Source: Desulfomonile tiedjei (GTDB lineage: Bacteria > Desulfobacterota > Desulfomonilia > Desulfomonilales > Desulfomonilaceae). From it: 42,100 nt of DNA. The notes beneath the pieces are model-generated. The model was not told where the DNA came from. It was given only the letters and a program-made list of their open reading frames with translations, and made no database searches. The position numbers and the translations under genes are program-made. Each line of letters opens with the position of its first letter. Position 1 is the stretch's first letter. The stretch is taken from NCBI GenBank assembly GCA_020722215.1, contig DYLG01000005.1, positions 1 through 42,100 on the forward strand. The letters run 5' to 3'. Positions 16,845 through 25,680 of the stretch are shown here, piece after piece.

Positions 16845-17768
16845 TCACACTTGCGGCCGCGATGCCAATCCGGCTTGTTCAAGGATTTCCGGCACCTTCT
16901 CTTCCCATTCGATAGCCATTAGATGAATGCCTGCGACCCCTTTGATTTCCCGGACGCGGCTTATGGTCTCTGCCGCGATCTTGATGCCCTCTGCCGCTTG
17001 GTTTCCCTCGGGCACTCCCGAAATGCGTTTGATCAATTCCTCGGGCACATCCATGCCTGCGACCTGTGTCGCCATGTAACGGGCCATGCCCGCGTTCTTC
17101 AAGGGCGTGATTCCTGCGAGGATTTTCACCTTCTCCGTGAGACCGGCTTCCCGCGCCTGCCTCATGAACTCATCGAAACGGTGAAGATTGAATACGCACT
17201 GAGTCTGGATGAAATCCGCACCCGCCTCGATCTTCTTGGCCAGCCGTGCGACTCTGAAGCCCACCGGATCGGCAAAGGGATTAGCAGCGGCTCCGATGAA
17301 CATCTTCGGCGGATCGTCTATCTCATCTCCGCCTATGATTCTGCCCTCATCCCGCATATCTTTGACGGTTCGTACAAGCTGAATCGAATCGAGGTCAAAA
17401 ACTCCAAGCGCCTGCTTCTGATTGCCAAAACTGTGATGATCGCCGGTGAGACAGAGAACGTTGCTGATCCCCAACGCATAAGCCCCGAACAGATCACTCT
17501 GGAGAGCGATGCGGTTGCGGTCCCTGGTGACCATCTGAAGGACCGGTTCGTGACCAAGCCCCTTGAGAATCGAGCACGCTGCCAGGGAGGACATCCTCAC
17601 AATTGCAGTCTGGTTGTCCGTCACGTTAACCGCGTCCACCCGGCCTTTGAGGAAGCCGGCCTTCTTTTCCAGCACCGAAAGGTTGGAACCCTTGGGCGGG
17701 CCGCATTCAGCAGTGACCGCGAAAAGCCCCGCGTTGAGCACCTTCTCCAGTCTGCTTCGAGTCTTCAC
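16845..17768 (-). CDS. metF: 5,10-methylenetetrahydrofolate reductase MetF
   Basis: MetF interconverts methylene- and methyl-tetrahydrofolate on FAD. The catalytic Glu is expected at residue 21 in TAECGPPKG (18-26). FAD- and folate-site motifs follow: VNVTDNQ (about 48-54), CLTGDH, and the QTQCVFN block. The product has 307 residues, the length of the MetFV-type enzyme. It starts with GTG at 17768 and overlaps the metV stop (GTGA), so the pair is coupled. In organisms with MetFV the enzyme works without direct NAD(P)H use and receives electrons through MetV and partners; direction (methyl synthesis or oxidation) cannot be read from sequence. Confidence 0.95.
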   Translation of the reverse strand: MKTRSRLEKVLNAGLFAVTAECGPPKGSNLSVLEKKAGFLKGRVDAVNVTDNQTAIVRMSSLAACSILKGLGHEPVLQMVTRDRNRIALQSDLFGAYALGISNVLCLTGDHHSFGNQKQALGVFDLDSIQLVRTVKDMRDEGRIIGGDEIDDPPKMFIGAAANPFADPVGFRVARLAKKIEAGADFIQTQCVFNLHRFDEFMRQAREAGLTEKVKILAGITPLKNAGMARYMATQVAGMDVPEELIKRISGVPEGNQAAEGIKIAAETISRVREIKGVAGIHLMAIEWEEKVPEILEQAGLASRPQV

Positions 17769-18433
17769 GGTAACTGATCCTCCCTCACCACGCGGCGCGG
17801 ACCGCCCGAATGAGACGTTGACCAGTCAACAGGCGGAATGTACTCGCTCAGCCTGGCCAATTCCCCCAGAGCTTCCAGCCGGTCTATGATCATCTGCCAG
17901 CCGCAACGAATATCGGGGTTCACTTCGCACCTGCCGTCCTTCGAGCCCCCGCATGGGCCGTTCATCAGCCGCTTGGAGCACCTGGTCACCGGACATACCG
18001 CTCCGAAGTATCCCAGTTTGCACTGCCCGCAACCCAGGCAATTCTCTTGCCAGATGCCTCTCATCTCAGTTTCTCCGATGAACAGGGTGTCAAGGGCCGG
18101 GAACACCGGCTTGTCCGAATATACCCTGGCAAGGGCCTGCACGCCGGCGCCGCACCCCAGGGACAGGATCGCGGCGTGTTCAGGCACCAGGCTTGCTATG
18201 GATTCAATGAAATCGTCCACACATTGCCTGTCAATGCAGGCTTCCGTGATCACGGGGCTCTTCCCTTCCTTGCCGAAAGCGAGTTGGAGAGCCGCAGCAA
18301 GAAGCTGCGTTTCTCTGTGGCCTCCCGCAGCGCACTCGGCAACGCAGGAATCGCATCCCACAACAAGAACGGAAGGATACCCCTCCAACATCCGCTTGAT
18401 TTCTTCTATGGGCTTACGCTCCGCTACTATCAC
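17765..18433 (-). CDS. metV: MetV, cysteine-rich partner of MetF
   Basis: MetV is the small zinc/Fe-S subunit that forms a complex with short MetF enzymes in acetogens and sulfate reducers. The 222-residue product has about 14 cysteines: an N-terminal set C27, C30, C34, then C66, C71, C94, and a C-terminal cluster region C132-x2-C135-x2-C138, C147, C152, with the family motif MNGPCGG and C161, C169, C177. The GTG start at 18433 has GGGAGG seven bases upstream. It lies between an MvhD-like gene and metF, an order that matches the electron-transfer role. Confidence 0.9.
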   Translation of the reverse strand: MIVAERKPIEEIKRMLEGYPSVLVVGCDSCVAECAAGGHRETQLLAAALQLAFGKEGKSPVITEACIDRQCVDDFIESIASLVPEHAAILSLGCGAGVQALARVYSDKPVFPALDTLFIGETEMRGIWQENCLGCGQCKLGYFGAVCPVTRCSKRLMNGPCGGSKDGRCEVNPDIRCGWQMIIDRLEALGELARLSEYIPPVDWSTSHSGGPRRVVREDQLP

Positions 18434-18543
18434 TGTAAATCCTCCCAGGGTGACCGTGTCACTCCTGTGACGTTAGTCGCATTCGTTGACTATTGTGTCG
18501 CCTGCTGTAACCGCCGCGAATCGGCATTGCCGGCGCCGTTGGG

Positions 18544-18957
18544 TCATGGGGATCTCTCGGAGAACATGTTCCCCAGAGCTTCAACGCGCGCCTTGAACTC
18601 GTCGATAAGCCGCTCCAGAGCGTCCAAGTCTCTCGGAGGCACGTGGACGTATTCGACCCTCTCCTGCTCAATACCCAATTCCTCGAGCCAGGATCTCGCA
18701 TAGTCCACTCTCTTGTGGGACCTCATTGAGCCCTCGACGAAGCGGCATGCCTTCTCTTCGCAGGCTACCACAAGGACCCCCTGAGTTCCCGCTGCAAGGG
18801 TCTTGAGCAGATGGTGCGCTTCCACTTTTCCGGAACAGGGTATCGGTACGAGCTTTAGACCGGGCTTGCGGCGTGCAAGAGCTTTCTGATTTCCATTGTT
18901 GAAAAGCTGCAGGTTGCGGCAGTGATACACTACTATCTTAATCGGCTTTGTTTCCAT
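18544..18957 (-). CDS. MvhD-like hydrogenase/heterodisulfide-reductase Fe-S subunit
   Basis: MvhD-family proteins carry a [2Fe-2S] cluster and link electron donors to HdrA. The C-terminal two thirds match: CSGKVEAHHLL (C41), GVLVVACEEKACRF (C66, C71), YARSWLEELGIEQERVEYVHV. In the N-terminus the usual CNWC-type pair is reduced to one cysteine (C13 in YHCRN). I chose the ATG at 18957 (137 residues) because it aligns with the family start; an in-frame TTG at 19032 would add 25 residues without family likeness. First gene of the metV-metF-glutamate synthase operon; no HdrA, HdrB or HdrC gene is in the window. Confidence 0.8.
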   Translation of the reverse strand: METKPIKIVVYHCRNLQLFNNGNQKALARRKPGLKLVPIPCSGKVEAHHLLKTLAAGTQGVLVVACEEKACRFVEGSMRSHKRVDYARSWLEELGIEQERVEYVHVPPRDLDALERLIDEFKARVEALGNMFSERSP

Positions 18958-19349
18958 CCCGACGTAATCCGTCCCGTTTTCCGGCAATGGCCGTAATCCG
19001 TAAGTGTGCCACCATTTGCCGGTGCGATTCAAGTATTTTTTTTCCGCCGGAATGTTTCGATTGAGCCCTGGGGGATCCTGACACGGATAAGTGCTTGATT
19101 ACAAAAAATTAACCTCGATATTGGAAGACGGCTGGTTACCTGAGAAAAGAGCCGTATTTTCGGACTAGCTTAGGCCAGCTAAACTATAGACTTTCATGTT
19201 AGCAAATCTAAGGGTTCTTTGGCAGAAATGCAGTGACGCATTCTGACGGGTCAGGACGCCCGGCCAATGGCCGACGGCATGCTTCTCCCGAGGTGCGGCA
19301 CCGCTGCCCAGTATATCGGCGCTTTTTCCCCTCACAAGTCCGCGGCTCA
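18958..19349. other. Intergenic region upstream of the MvhD-metVF operon
   Basis: No gene seen in this 392-base stretch. On the minus strand it holds a direct repeat CGGATTACG (18971-18963 and 19000-18992, 29 bases apart) just ahead of the MvhD-like ATG, and a -10-like TATAGT at 19188-19183 without a convincing -35 box. The promoter of the operon should be here. The part near 19250-19290 is GC-rich with a short GGCC-type palindrome and borders the gatB stop. Confidence 0.4.
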
Positions 19350-20795
19350 TCACTCGCTGAAGCCCCGTTTTTTCAGCTCATCGTTCAGAATGTCATTGAC
19401 CAACTGGGGGTTGGCCTTTCCTTTGGTAGTTTTCATTACTTGTCCCACAAAGAACTTCTTCAGGCCGGTCTTGCCTGCCAGCAGCTTCTTCAGTTCTTGC
19501 GGGTTGTCATCGAGCACTTGTTTTACCAGGCCTGCGAGTTCGCCCGAGTCCGAAATCTGTACGAGGCCCTTTTCCTTGATTATCGCGGCCGGGTCCTTCC
19601 CGGTTGCGTACATTTCCTCGAAAACGGTCTTGGCAATCTTCCCCGAGATGGTCCCGTCGTCAACGGATTTCAGCAGACCTGCGAGTTGCTCCGCGCTCAC
19701 CAGGCACGATCCTATACCTTCTTCTTCGCCTTTGAGCATTCTCATGAGTTCGGTCATGATCCAGTTGCTGACCGTCTTAGGTTGGGGGAACAGAGCCACG
19801 GTCTGCTCGAAGTATGCGGCCAGATCCCGGGACGCGGTCAAGACACCCGCGTCGTATGGTGGAATGCCGAATTGCTCGACAAATCGGGCTTTCTTCTGAA
19901 ACGGCAGTTCGGGGAGTTCGTTTCGCAGACGCTCCACCAGGGAAGGTTCCACCCGAAGCGGCAAGAGATCCGGATCGGGGAAATAGCGATAGTCGTGGGC
20001 CCATTCCTTGCTCCGCATAGCCGCTGTGGCGCCGGTTGAGGGATCGAAGAGCCTGGTTTCCTGAACGATTCTCTCTCCTGCCTTGACGGCTTCGATCTGG
20101 CGGTCGATCTCATATTCCAATGCGCGCTGGACGTTTCGGAACGAGTTCATATTCTTCACTTCGGTTTTTACTCCAAGGGCCTGTTCTCCCTTGGGGCGGA
20201 CCGACACGTTGGCGTCGCAACGGAAGCTGCCTTCCTGCATATTGCCGTCGCAGATATCAAGGTACACGAGAATGGATCTCAGTGCGCGCAGGTATTCGGC
20301 AGCCTCTTGGGGCGAGTGTATTTCGGGCTCGGAAACGATCTCTATCAGCGGCACCCCGGTACGGTTGAGGTCAACGTAAGAGAGCGGCTTGTTCTCATCG
20401 TGAATAAGCTTGCCCGCATCTTCCTCCATGTGTATTCGGGTCAGGGGTATTCGTCTGTTTCCCTGCTCCGTTTCGATCTCCACGTACCCGCCTTCCGCGA
20501 CTGGGAGTTCGTACTGAGAGATTTGATAGTTTTTCGGCAGGTCCGGGTAGTAGTAGTTCTTTCTTGCGAACCGGCTGAATTCGCTTATCCTGCAATGGCA
20601 GGCCAGAGCCATTTTCACAGTGAATTCAAGTGCTTTTCGATTGAGCACAGGCAATGTGCCCGGCATTCCCTGACAGATAGGGCAGGTGTTCATATTGGGC
20701 TCTGCCCCAAAGCGGGTAGTACATGAGCAGAACGCCTTGGAATCAGTGAGGAGCTGGGCATGCACCTCGAGTCCGATAATTGGTTCGTATTCCAT
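19350..20795 (-). CDS. gatB: Asp-tRNA(Asn)/Glu-tRNA(Gln) amidotransferase subunit B
   Basis: GatB holds the kinase/amidation site of GatCAB, which converts misacylated Asp-tRNA(Asn) or Glu-tRNA(Gln). The N-terminal [12 protein letters not shown], the zinc-type cysteines FCSC and NTCPICQG, and PGTLPVLN are seen in the cradle domain; the tail (about 330-478) is the YqeY-like tRNA-binding domain ending [15 protein letters not shown]. 481 residues, family length. It starts nine bases after gatA. Confidence 0.97.
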   Translation of the reverse strand: MEYEPIIGLEVHAQLLTDSKAFCSCTTRFGAEPNMNTCPICQGMPGTLPVLNRKALEFTVKMALACHCRISEFSRFARKNYYYPDLPKNYQISQYELPVAEGGYVEIETEQGNRRIPLTRIHMEEDAGKLIHDENKPLSYVDLNRTGVPLIEIVSEPEIHSPQEAAEYLRALRSILVYLDICDGNMQEGSFRCDANVSVRPKGEQALGVKTEVKNMNSFRNVQRALEYEIDRQIEAVKAGERIVQETRLFDPSTGATAAMRSKEWAHDYRYFPDPDLLPLRVEPSLVERLRNELPELPFQKKARFVEQFGIPPYDAGVLTASRDLAAYFEQTVALFPQPKTVSNWIMTELMRMLKGEEEGIGSCLVSAEQLAGLLKSVDDGTISGKIAKTVFEEMYATGKDPAAIIKEKGLVQISDSGELAGLVKQVLDDNPQELKKLLAGKTGLKKFFVGQVMKTTKGKANPQLVNDILNDELKKRGFSE

Positions 20796-20804
20796 GAATC
20801 AATC

Positions 20805-22268
20805 CTACAGAACGGGACTTTTCAGGTGATGATCCGTTTCCCGCTGAAATGCGGATGCTAACTGCACGAGCCTTGCCTCCTGGAAGTGCGGTGCGATGAG
20901 CTGTATCCCGACAGGGAGGCCGTTCCGTGAAAAGCCCCCCGGTATTGCCATTCCGGGGAGACCCGCCATGTTGACAGGTATGGTAAACACGTCCGTGAGA
21001 TACATCTGAATCGGATCGTCGATCTTCTCGCCGATTTTGAACGGAGGCGTCGGCGCGATGGGACAAAGTATCGCGTCGCAGGTCCGAAACGCGTTCTTGA
21101 AATCATTGGTGATAAGCGTTCGGATTTTGGCAGCCTTCAGGTAATACGCGTCGTAGTACCCGGAAGACAGTGCATACGTTCCCAGCATGATCCGCCGTTT
21201 CACTTCCGGGCCGAAGCCTTCGGCCCTGGTTCTGCAGTACATATCTATCATGCTCTCGAATTGTGCCGATCTGTGGCCGTACTTGACTCCGTCAAACCGG
21301 GCAAGATTGGAGGATGCCTCGCTGGGGGCTATGATGTAGTACGCTGCAATGCCGTAATCCAAGTGAGGAAGCGACAGCTCGATGAAGCTAATCCCCATGC
21401 TTTTGAAGACCACCCGAGTTTCCGACATGACCTTGTCCACATCCGGGTCTTCCAGTTTGCTGAAAAACTCGCTGGGGAGGCCGATTGTCATGCCTTTCAC
21501 CGGCTTGTCCAACACCGAGATGAAATCCGGGTGCTCCATGGGCGCCGATGTGGAATCCATGGGGTCATGGCTGCAGATAAGGTTGAGAATCAGGGCCATG
21601 TCCCGCGCGTCGCGTCCAATGGGGCCGATCTGGTCCAGACTCGACGCGTACGCCACCAAGCCATACCTTGAAACTGCGCCGTACGTAGGCTTGATACCGG
21701 TGACTCCGCAGAAGCCGGCAGGGAGTCTTATGGATCCCCCGGTGTCTGAGCCAAGAGCAACCGGAGCCTCCATGGCTGCGACAGCCGCGGCAGGGCCTCC
21801 GCTCGATCCGCCGGGTGTCATCTCGGGATTCCATGGATTACGAGTCGGTCCCCAGTACGACGTCTCGGTTGAGGACCCCATCGCGAACTCATCCATGTTC
21901 GCCATCCCCAAAATGACCATTCCTGCTTCGCGCATGAGACGAACCACGGTAGCGTCATAAGGCGGGGCAAAATTCGCGAGAATTCTCGAACCGCAGGTGA
22001 CTCTGCGGCCCTTGACGCACATGTTATCCTTAACTGCGATGGGCAGGCCGGTCAGGGGGCCGTTGTTTCCGGCAGCAATTCGGCGGTCCGCTTCCTGAGC
22101 CATCTCGATCGCTAGATCAGGGGTGACGGTCACAAAGGCTCGAACCCTTTCTTCCACGGCCTGGATTCGCTCAAGAAAAGATCTTGTGATCTCGACTGAA
22201 CTCGCCTCTTTGTTCGCAAGCAGCTTGCAGAGTTCGGTTGCGGGTTTTTCGTAAAGGTTGGTGTGCAT
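20805..22268 (-). CDS. gatA: Asp-tRNA(Asn)/Glu-tRNA(Gln) amidotransferase subunit A
   Basis: GatA is the glutaminase (amidase-signature) subunit that supplies ammonia to GatB. The Ser-cisSer-Lys triad is visible: Lys in [10 protein letters not shown], the first Ser in [14 protein letters not shown], and the nucleophile Ser in [16 protein letters not shown]. 487 residues, ATG at 22268. It lies 284 bases downstream of gatC, a gap filled by repeat DNA, so coupling with gatC is looser than normal. Confidence 0.97.
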   Translation of the reverse strand: MHTNLYEKPATELCKLLANKEASSVEITRSFLERIQAVEERVRAFVTVTPDLAIEMAQEADRRIAAGNNGPLTGLPIAVKDNMCVKGRRVTCGSRILANFAPPYDATVVRLMREAGMVILGMANMDEFAMGSSTETSYWGPTRNPWNPEMTPGGSSGGPAAAVAAMEAPVALGSDTGGSIRLPAGFCGVTGIKPTYGAVSRYGLVAYASSLDQIGPIGRDARDMALILNLICSHDPMDSTSAPMEHPDFISVLDKPVKGMTIGLPSEFFSKLEDPDVDKVMSETRVVFKSMGISFIELSLPHLDYGIAAYYIIAPSEASSNLARFDGVKYGHRSAQFESMIDMYCRTRAEGFGPEVKRRIMLGTYALSSGYYDAYYLKAAKIRTLITNDFKNAFRTCDAILCPIAPTPPFKIGEKIDDPIQMYLTDVFTIPVNMAGLPGMAIPGGFSRNGLPVGIQLIAPHFQEARLVQLASAFQRETDHHLKSPVL

Positions 22269-22374
22269 CGTGGTCCTTTTCTGAAGGAAAGCTCACGTCG
22301 GTCCGAAAGACGGAAGGCTCCCGCCGGGTATTGCCTCACCTTATGGATGTTCAGGAAACAGGCTGCGCATTCAT

Positions 22375-22455
22375 GGCAGGGGCGGCCCCATGTGTCCGCC
22401 CTATTCGGCGGTGCGCGCCCGGTTTTTGGGGGAGACACGCAGGTCTGCCCCTGCC
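22375..22455. repeat. Palindromic repeat element between gatC and gatA
   Basis: Nine-base arms GGCAGGGGC (22375-22383) and GCCCCTGCC (22447-22455) enclose about 63 bases with further GC-rich palindromic stretches (TGTCCGCCC, GGTTTTTGGGGGAGAC). The inner segment GCAGGTCTGCCCC matches the reverse complement of GGGGCAGATCTGC at 26646-26658 with one change, so both belong to one dispersed family. Confidence 0.6.
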
Positions 22456-22552
22456 GTAGGATCGACAGCCGTCTCCATCGTCTATTTCGTGACAAACCCT
22501 TGGCGCCGGTCGCCCTTCCGTAACAAGCCGAATCGCAAGCGCATCGGTTCGT

Positions 22553-22861
22553 CTATTCTATGACCTTCGGTACCAGAAAGGAGGTCCCGACCCTGGCAGG
22601 CGCATTCGCCAGCGCTTCTTCCAAGGGCAACGATGGCTTGACCTCGTCTTCCCTGAAAGGGGTATACAGCTCAACCGGACCGGCCATTGGCAGCACGTCG
22701 TCCGTGGGCGCCTCAGCAAGCATGTCCATGTACTTGAGGATGTCGTCCAGTTGCGCCTGATACTTCCTTTTCTCTTCAGGAGCGAGGTGCAGTCGCCCGA
22801 GGTGCGCCACGTAATCCACTTGTTCCGGAGTAATCTTGGATTCGGTCTTTTTCATTGGCAT
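22553..22861 (-). CDS. gatC: Asp-tRNA(Asn)/Glu-tRNA(Gln) amidotransferase subunit C
   Basis: GatC is the small clamp that holds GatA and GatB together. The pattern is typical: KITPEQVDYVAHLGRLHL (9-26), YQAQLDDILKYMDMLAE, the Asp/Val/Pro linker, LREDE-equivalent FREDEVKPSLPLEEAL, and FLVPKVIE at the end. 102 residues with ATG at 22861 (a second ATG two codons on is equally possible). It follows the cytochrome gene by about 50 bases. Confidence 0.95.
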   Translation of the reverse strand: MPMKKTESKITPEQVDYVAHLGRLHLAPEEKRKYQAQLDDILKYMDMLAEAPTDDVLPMAGPVELYTPFREDEVKPSLPLEEALANAPARVGTSFLVPKVIE

Positions 22862-22913
22862 CCATCGCGTTCTTCAACTGAAGGTAATACATACAGCCGG
22901 TTCCGAGAGGCTG

Positions 22914-24854
22914 TCAAGGTTGGCTTGGAACAATGGTCAAATACTTGTGCCAAAGAACCCGATGCAGGCTCGAAGGGTTCATGAGTCGGCCGATCGTGTC
23001 CCGATCCAGCGGGCCTGCGCCGGGATGAGTGCTCTTCTGGAGGGCTTTTCCTTCCATGTCCGCCATGGCGTCCCACCTGAAGACATGGCCGGGAATCTGC
23101 TGTTCATGCTTCCAGATCGGAGTGATCCCCGGAGTCTTAATTCCTCGCAGCGCCTCACCCAGTCCAGCCGCTGAGGGATTGCCGTGGCATTCGTGGCAGT
23201 TTCTGCCCCGTTCGCCAATGGTGTGAGGCGCATAGGGGTTGAAAATGAGCGCTGGATCTCCGGAACCGGTCCTGGGAATCACCCTGTCGACCAACAGAGT
23301 CCCAGTGGAATCAACGTGGGAGATCACATACTGATACATGGGCCGCATCAGAGAGATTTTTCCTCTTGAATTGAAACCAAGGGGCAGAGTTTCCCACCGT
23401 CGAGCAGTGTAGCCTCGGAACCACGCTCCGCTGCGAGCTTCTCCAGTGAGCCAATCCTTGGTGACCGGGGGCTTCCATTCCGAAACAGGCTTATCGGGCG
23501 TGGCTCCGCCAGGTGGCGGAAGCACGTCCGCGTAGGTTCCCGCGTATCTGTGGGGGATTTCCTGGATTTGCGGATCATTCTGTCCTTGGGTGAGAGCCCA
23601 CTTCCAGTAGTCTGCTCTTTCTTCAAGCATCAAGTGCAAACCGTAGTCCTGGAAAGACCATGTTGCATGGCACGCGGAACACTTGAGTTTGGCTATGTGC
23701 GCCTCTACCTGATGTGGGATTATGGCACGGTTCCATACGGGGATCTTCCGCCCCTTTCCTTTCAGCAGGATGATCTCTCCGCTATCCTCTTTAAGTGCTG
23801 CGGGGTGGTCGCCTCTGACGTGACAGGCCTCGCACGAAATCGTCACTTGAGACGCGGACGTGCCGGGAAGCTCGCCGGTACCGTGCACTTCGTCGAGTGT
23901 GTGACAGTCCATGCACTCCATTCCGCGTCGAAAGTGTATGTCCGAGGCCAAACGGTGCTGCTCGGAGCCGTAAATTCTCGGCGGCAATCGTCCCGCCATG
24001 AAAGGACTGCGAAATCCGCGTTCGAAATCCTTCTCGAAGAGCCCCACATAGTCCGCTCCCACGTGGTTGGAATTGTGACACTTCAGACACGCGGTGATCC
24101 CGGTTTTCCGAACGATGACGTGGCCACGAGGCCTGCCATCGCTGCTGTTGGGATAGGCAATGTGGCAAGCGGAGCATCCTTTGCCCCGATGCTCTCCGAA
24201 CCGGGATGCCCCTCGGGTGTGGAGATGACAGCGGAGGCACGAGCGTCGAAGCAGGTCGTCGCCAAGGTTTGTTGAAAAGGAAGGGTGGGGAACCTGCTTG
24301 AGGCTTCCGGCATCCACGGTGGCGTATGCCGGTAGAGGCTTGTCCTGAGTGCCGAACGCGAATCGAGTGTGGTTGATAATTCGAGGAGCAAGTGCCATCA
24401 CGGATGTCTTGACTCGGCGACTCTCTTCCGGGTGGCACTTTCCGCAGGTCTTGTCAACGCTCCCCAAATCGCCTGGATCAGGAATGAGGCCTTTGTGAGC
24501 AATCTCTTCGTTCTCCGAGGACGAATCCCCGCCGTGGCACGCGACGCAGGAGACGGCGTGGGAAGGATCCATCTGTGCTTGCTCCTCGTGGCATTTCACG
24601 CACTTCCCGGGTTCCCTGCATTCAATGGGTTCGGGGAGTTGTGCAGGGACGCCCCACCATTGGGGATACAACGGCACTGCCACCCGGGCTGGGGACGGGA
24701 ACGAAGGCACGAGCCGCGGGGCAGGGGGACTCCCATCTTGTTCTGCCGGCAGGCTGCTGTGGCAGGCCAAAGAGACGAGAATAACCGGCGCAGCCGCAGC
24801 AATAAGGCGCGTGAAAAGAGTCGGTCGCCGGCGAAACCCGAACAGGCCTGGCAT
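22914..24854 (-). CDS. Decaheme c-type cytochrome, probable exported lipoprotein
   Basis: Ten CXXCH heme-binding motifs are seen in order: CVKCH, CVACH, CGKCH, CLRCH, CSACH, CLKCH, CMDCH, CEACH, CSACH, CHECH. The N-terminus is an export signal (basic FRRRP, hydrophobic LIAAAAPVILVSLA) ending at a Cys (LACHSS) that may be lipidated, although Ser rather than Leu is at -3. About 646 residues from the ATG at 24854; a TTG six codons upstream is possible. Nine hemes lie in the first two thirds (to about residue 400); a heme-free segment of some 150 residues with many aromatic residues precedes the last heme. It should act in periplasmic or outer-surface electron transfer, partner unknown. It is close behind a Cys-rich secreted protein gene and precedes gatC. 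Confidence 0.9.
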   Translation of the reverse strand: MPGLFGFRRRPTLFTRLIAAAAPVILVSLACHSSLPAEQDGSPPAPRLVPSFPSPARVAVPLYPQWWGVPAQLPEPIECREPGKCVKCHEEQAQMDPSHAVSCVACHGGDSSSENEEIAHKGLIPDPGDLGSVDKTCGKCHPEESRRVKTSVMALAPRIINHTRFAFGTQDKPLPAYATVDAGSLKQVPHPSFSTNLGDDLLRRSCLRCHLHTRGASRFGEHRGKGCSACHIAYPNSSDGRPRGHVIVRKTGITACLKCHNSNHVGADYVGLFEKDFERGFRSPFMAGRLPPRIYGSEQHRLASDIHFRRGMECMDCHTLDEVHGTGELPGTSASQVTISCEACHVRGDHPAALKEDSGEIILLKGKGRKIPVWNRAIIPHQVEAHIAKLKCSACHATWSFQDYGLHLMLEERADYWKWALTQGQNDPQIQEIPHRYAGTYADVLPPPGGATPDKPVSEWKPPVTKDWLTGEARSGAWFRGYTARRWETLPLGFNSRGKISLMRPMYQYVISHVDSTGTLLVDRVIPRTGSGDPALIFNPYAPHTIGERGRNCHECHGNPSAAGLGEALRGIKTPGITPIWKHEQQIPGHVFRWDAMADMEGKALQKSTHPGAGPLDRDTIGRLMNPSSLHRVLWHKYLTIVPSQP

Positions 24855-24875
24855 CTCTGATGGGAATCTCAAGAA

Positions 24876-25403
24876 CTATCTCTTGTACTTTCGCATTATT
24901 GCCCGCAACCTGGCCGTGGGCAGTTGTCCTCCGCCGGGGTTGGTCCGGGCAAATTCCACGAGGACCATCTCAATCTCCCGCAACGCCTTCTCATGATTGG
25001 GATGTTCAGGTCTCATGCCGTTTACGGAAAGGATCTGAGATGCAGCCTCCCATTCCCTTCCCGGGGTGAGGTTCAATGGGTTAGGCCACTGGAAAGCGGT
25101 GGCCGGTGCGGGTGGCCGGCCGCTGGGAGGCCGAGCGGGCCCAGGGCGGGGAGCAGGCGCGGACGTCTTGGCAGTGCAATGGTCGTGGTTGCGGAAGCAT
25201 TTCAACGTGCACTGCTTCTCGAAATAATCGTCATAGCCTTTTTTCTTACAGCAACTGTTGCACTGTTCCCTCGTCTGTGTACCCAGAGCGAGGGAATTCT
25301 GAACATTGGCAAGCATGAGCGTCAACAACCCTGCAACGAGAACCGCAAAGTGCCGGGCAAGAGCGAACAAAGCCCGGTCTCGCCGCCGGAGAATCTCGGA
25401 CAT
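24876..25403 (-). CDS. Secreted Cys-rich protein of unknown function
   Basis: I do not recognise a family. The 175-residue product has a signal peptide (hydrophobic residues 13-38, likely cut after NSLA), then a compact cysteine cluster: C48, C51, C52, C65, C69, C76, spaced as CxxCC...CxxxC...C. There are no CXXCH motifs. A Pro/Ala-rich linker (about 80-105) leads to a helical C-terminal part. The ATG at 25403 has AGGAGG eight bases upstream. Its stop lies about 20 bases before the cytochrome start, so the two are probably co-expressed; a structural or maturation partner of the cytochrome is possible. Confidence 0.75.
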   Translation of the reverse strand: MSEILRRRDRALFALARHFAVLVAGLLTLMLANVQNSLALGTQTREQCNSCCKKKGYDDYFEKQCTLKCFRNHDHCTAKTSAPAPRPGPARPPSGRPPAPATAFQWPNPLNLTPGREWEAASQILSVNGMRPEHPNHEKALREIEMVLVEFARTNPGGGQLPTARLRAIMRKYKR

Positions 25404-25680
25404 GGTGGAAACCTCCTGTTGTTGCCTTGTGGAGAAGACCTAGGCCGAGTCGGTAGTATCTCCCATCTTGGCGGCGTAACGATCAATTGAAAAGGGCCGC
25501 CTCGGGGCTATCGGATATGTGATCCCTGCGATGATGACACCTGGAGCCTCTTTTCGTTCCACATCACGCCTTACGGCGGTGCGGACAAAGGCTTTGAACG
25601 ACCCGCCTGTCCAGACCACGATCAGGGTCCTGGTCGGGTTCGGTCAATTCATTCCGAATTCCACTACAACCAACCGGTCT
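25404..25680. other. Intergenic region, no gene seen
   Basis: 277 bases between two minus-strand genes. It carries the ribosome-binding site of the downstream gene and presumably its promoter, but I find no good -35/-10 pair and no convincing hairpin. Confidence 0.4.

Noticed and set aside
23550-24275. 241-codon open frame on the plus strand
   Set aside because: Antisense to the decaheme cytochrome, whose CXXCH motifs are clear.
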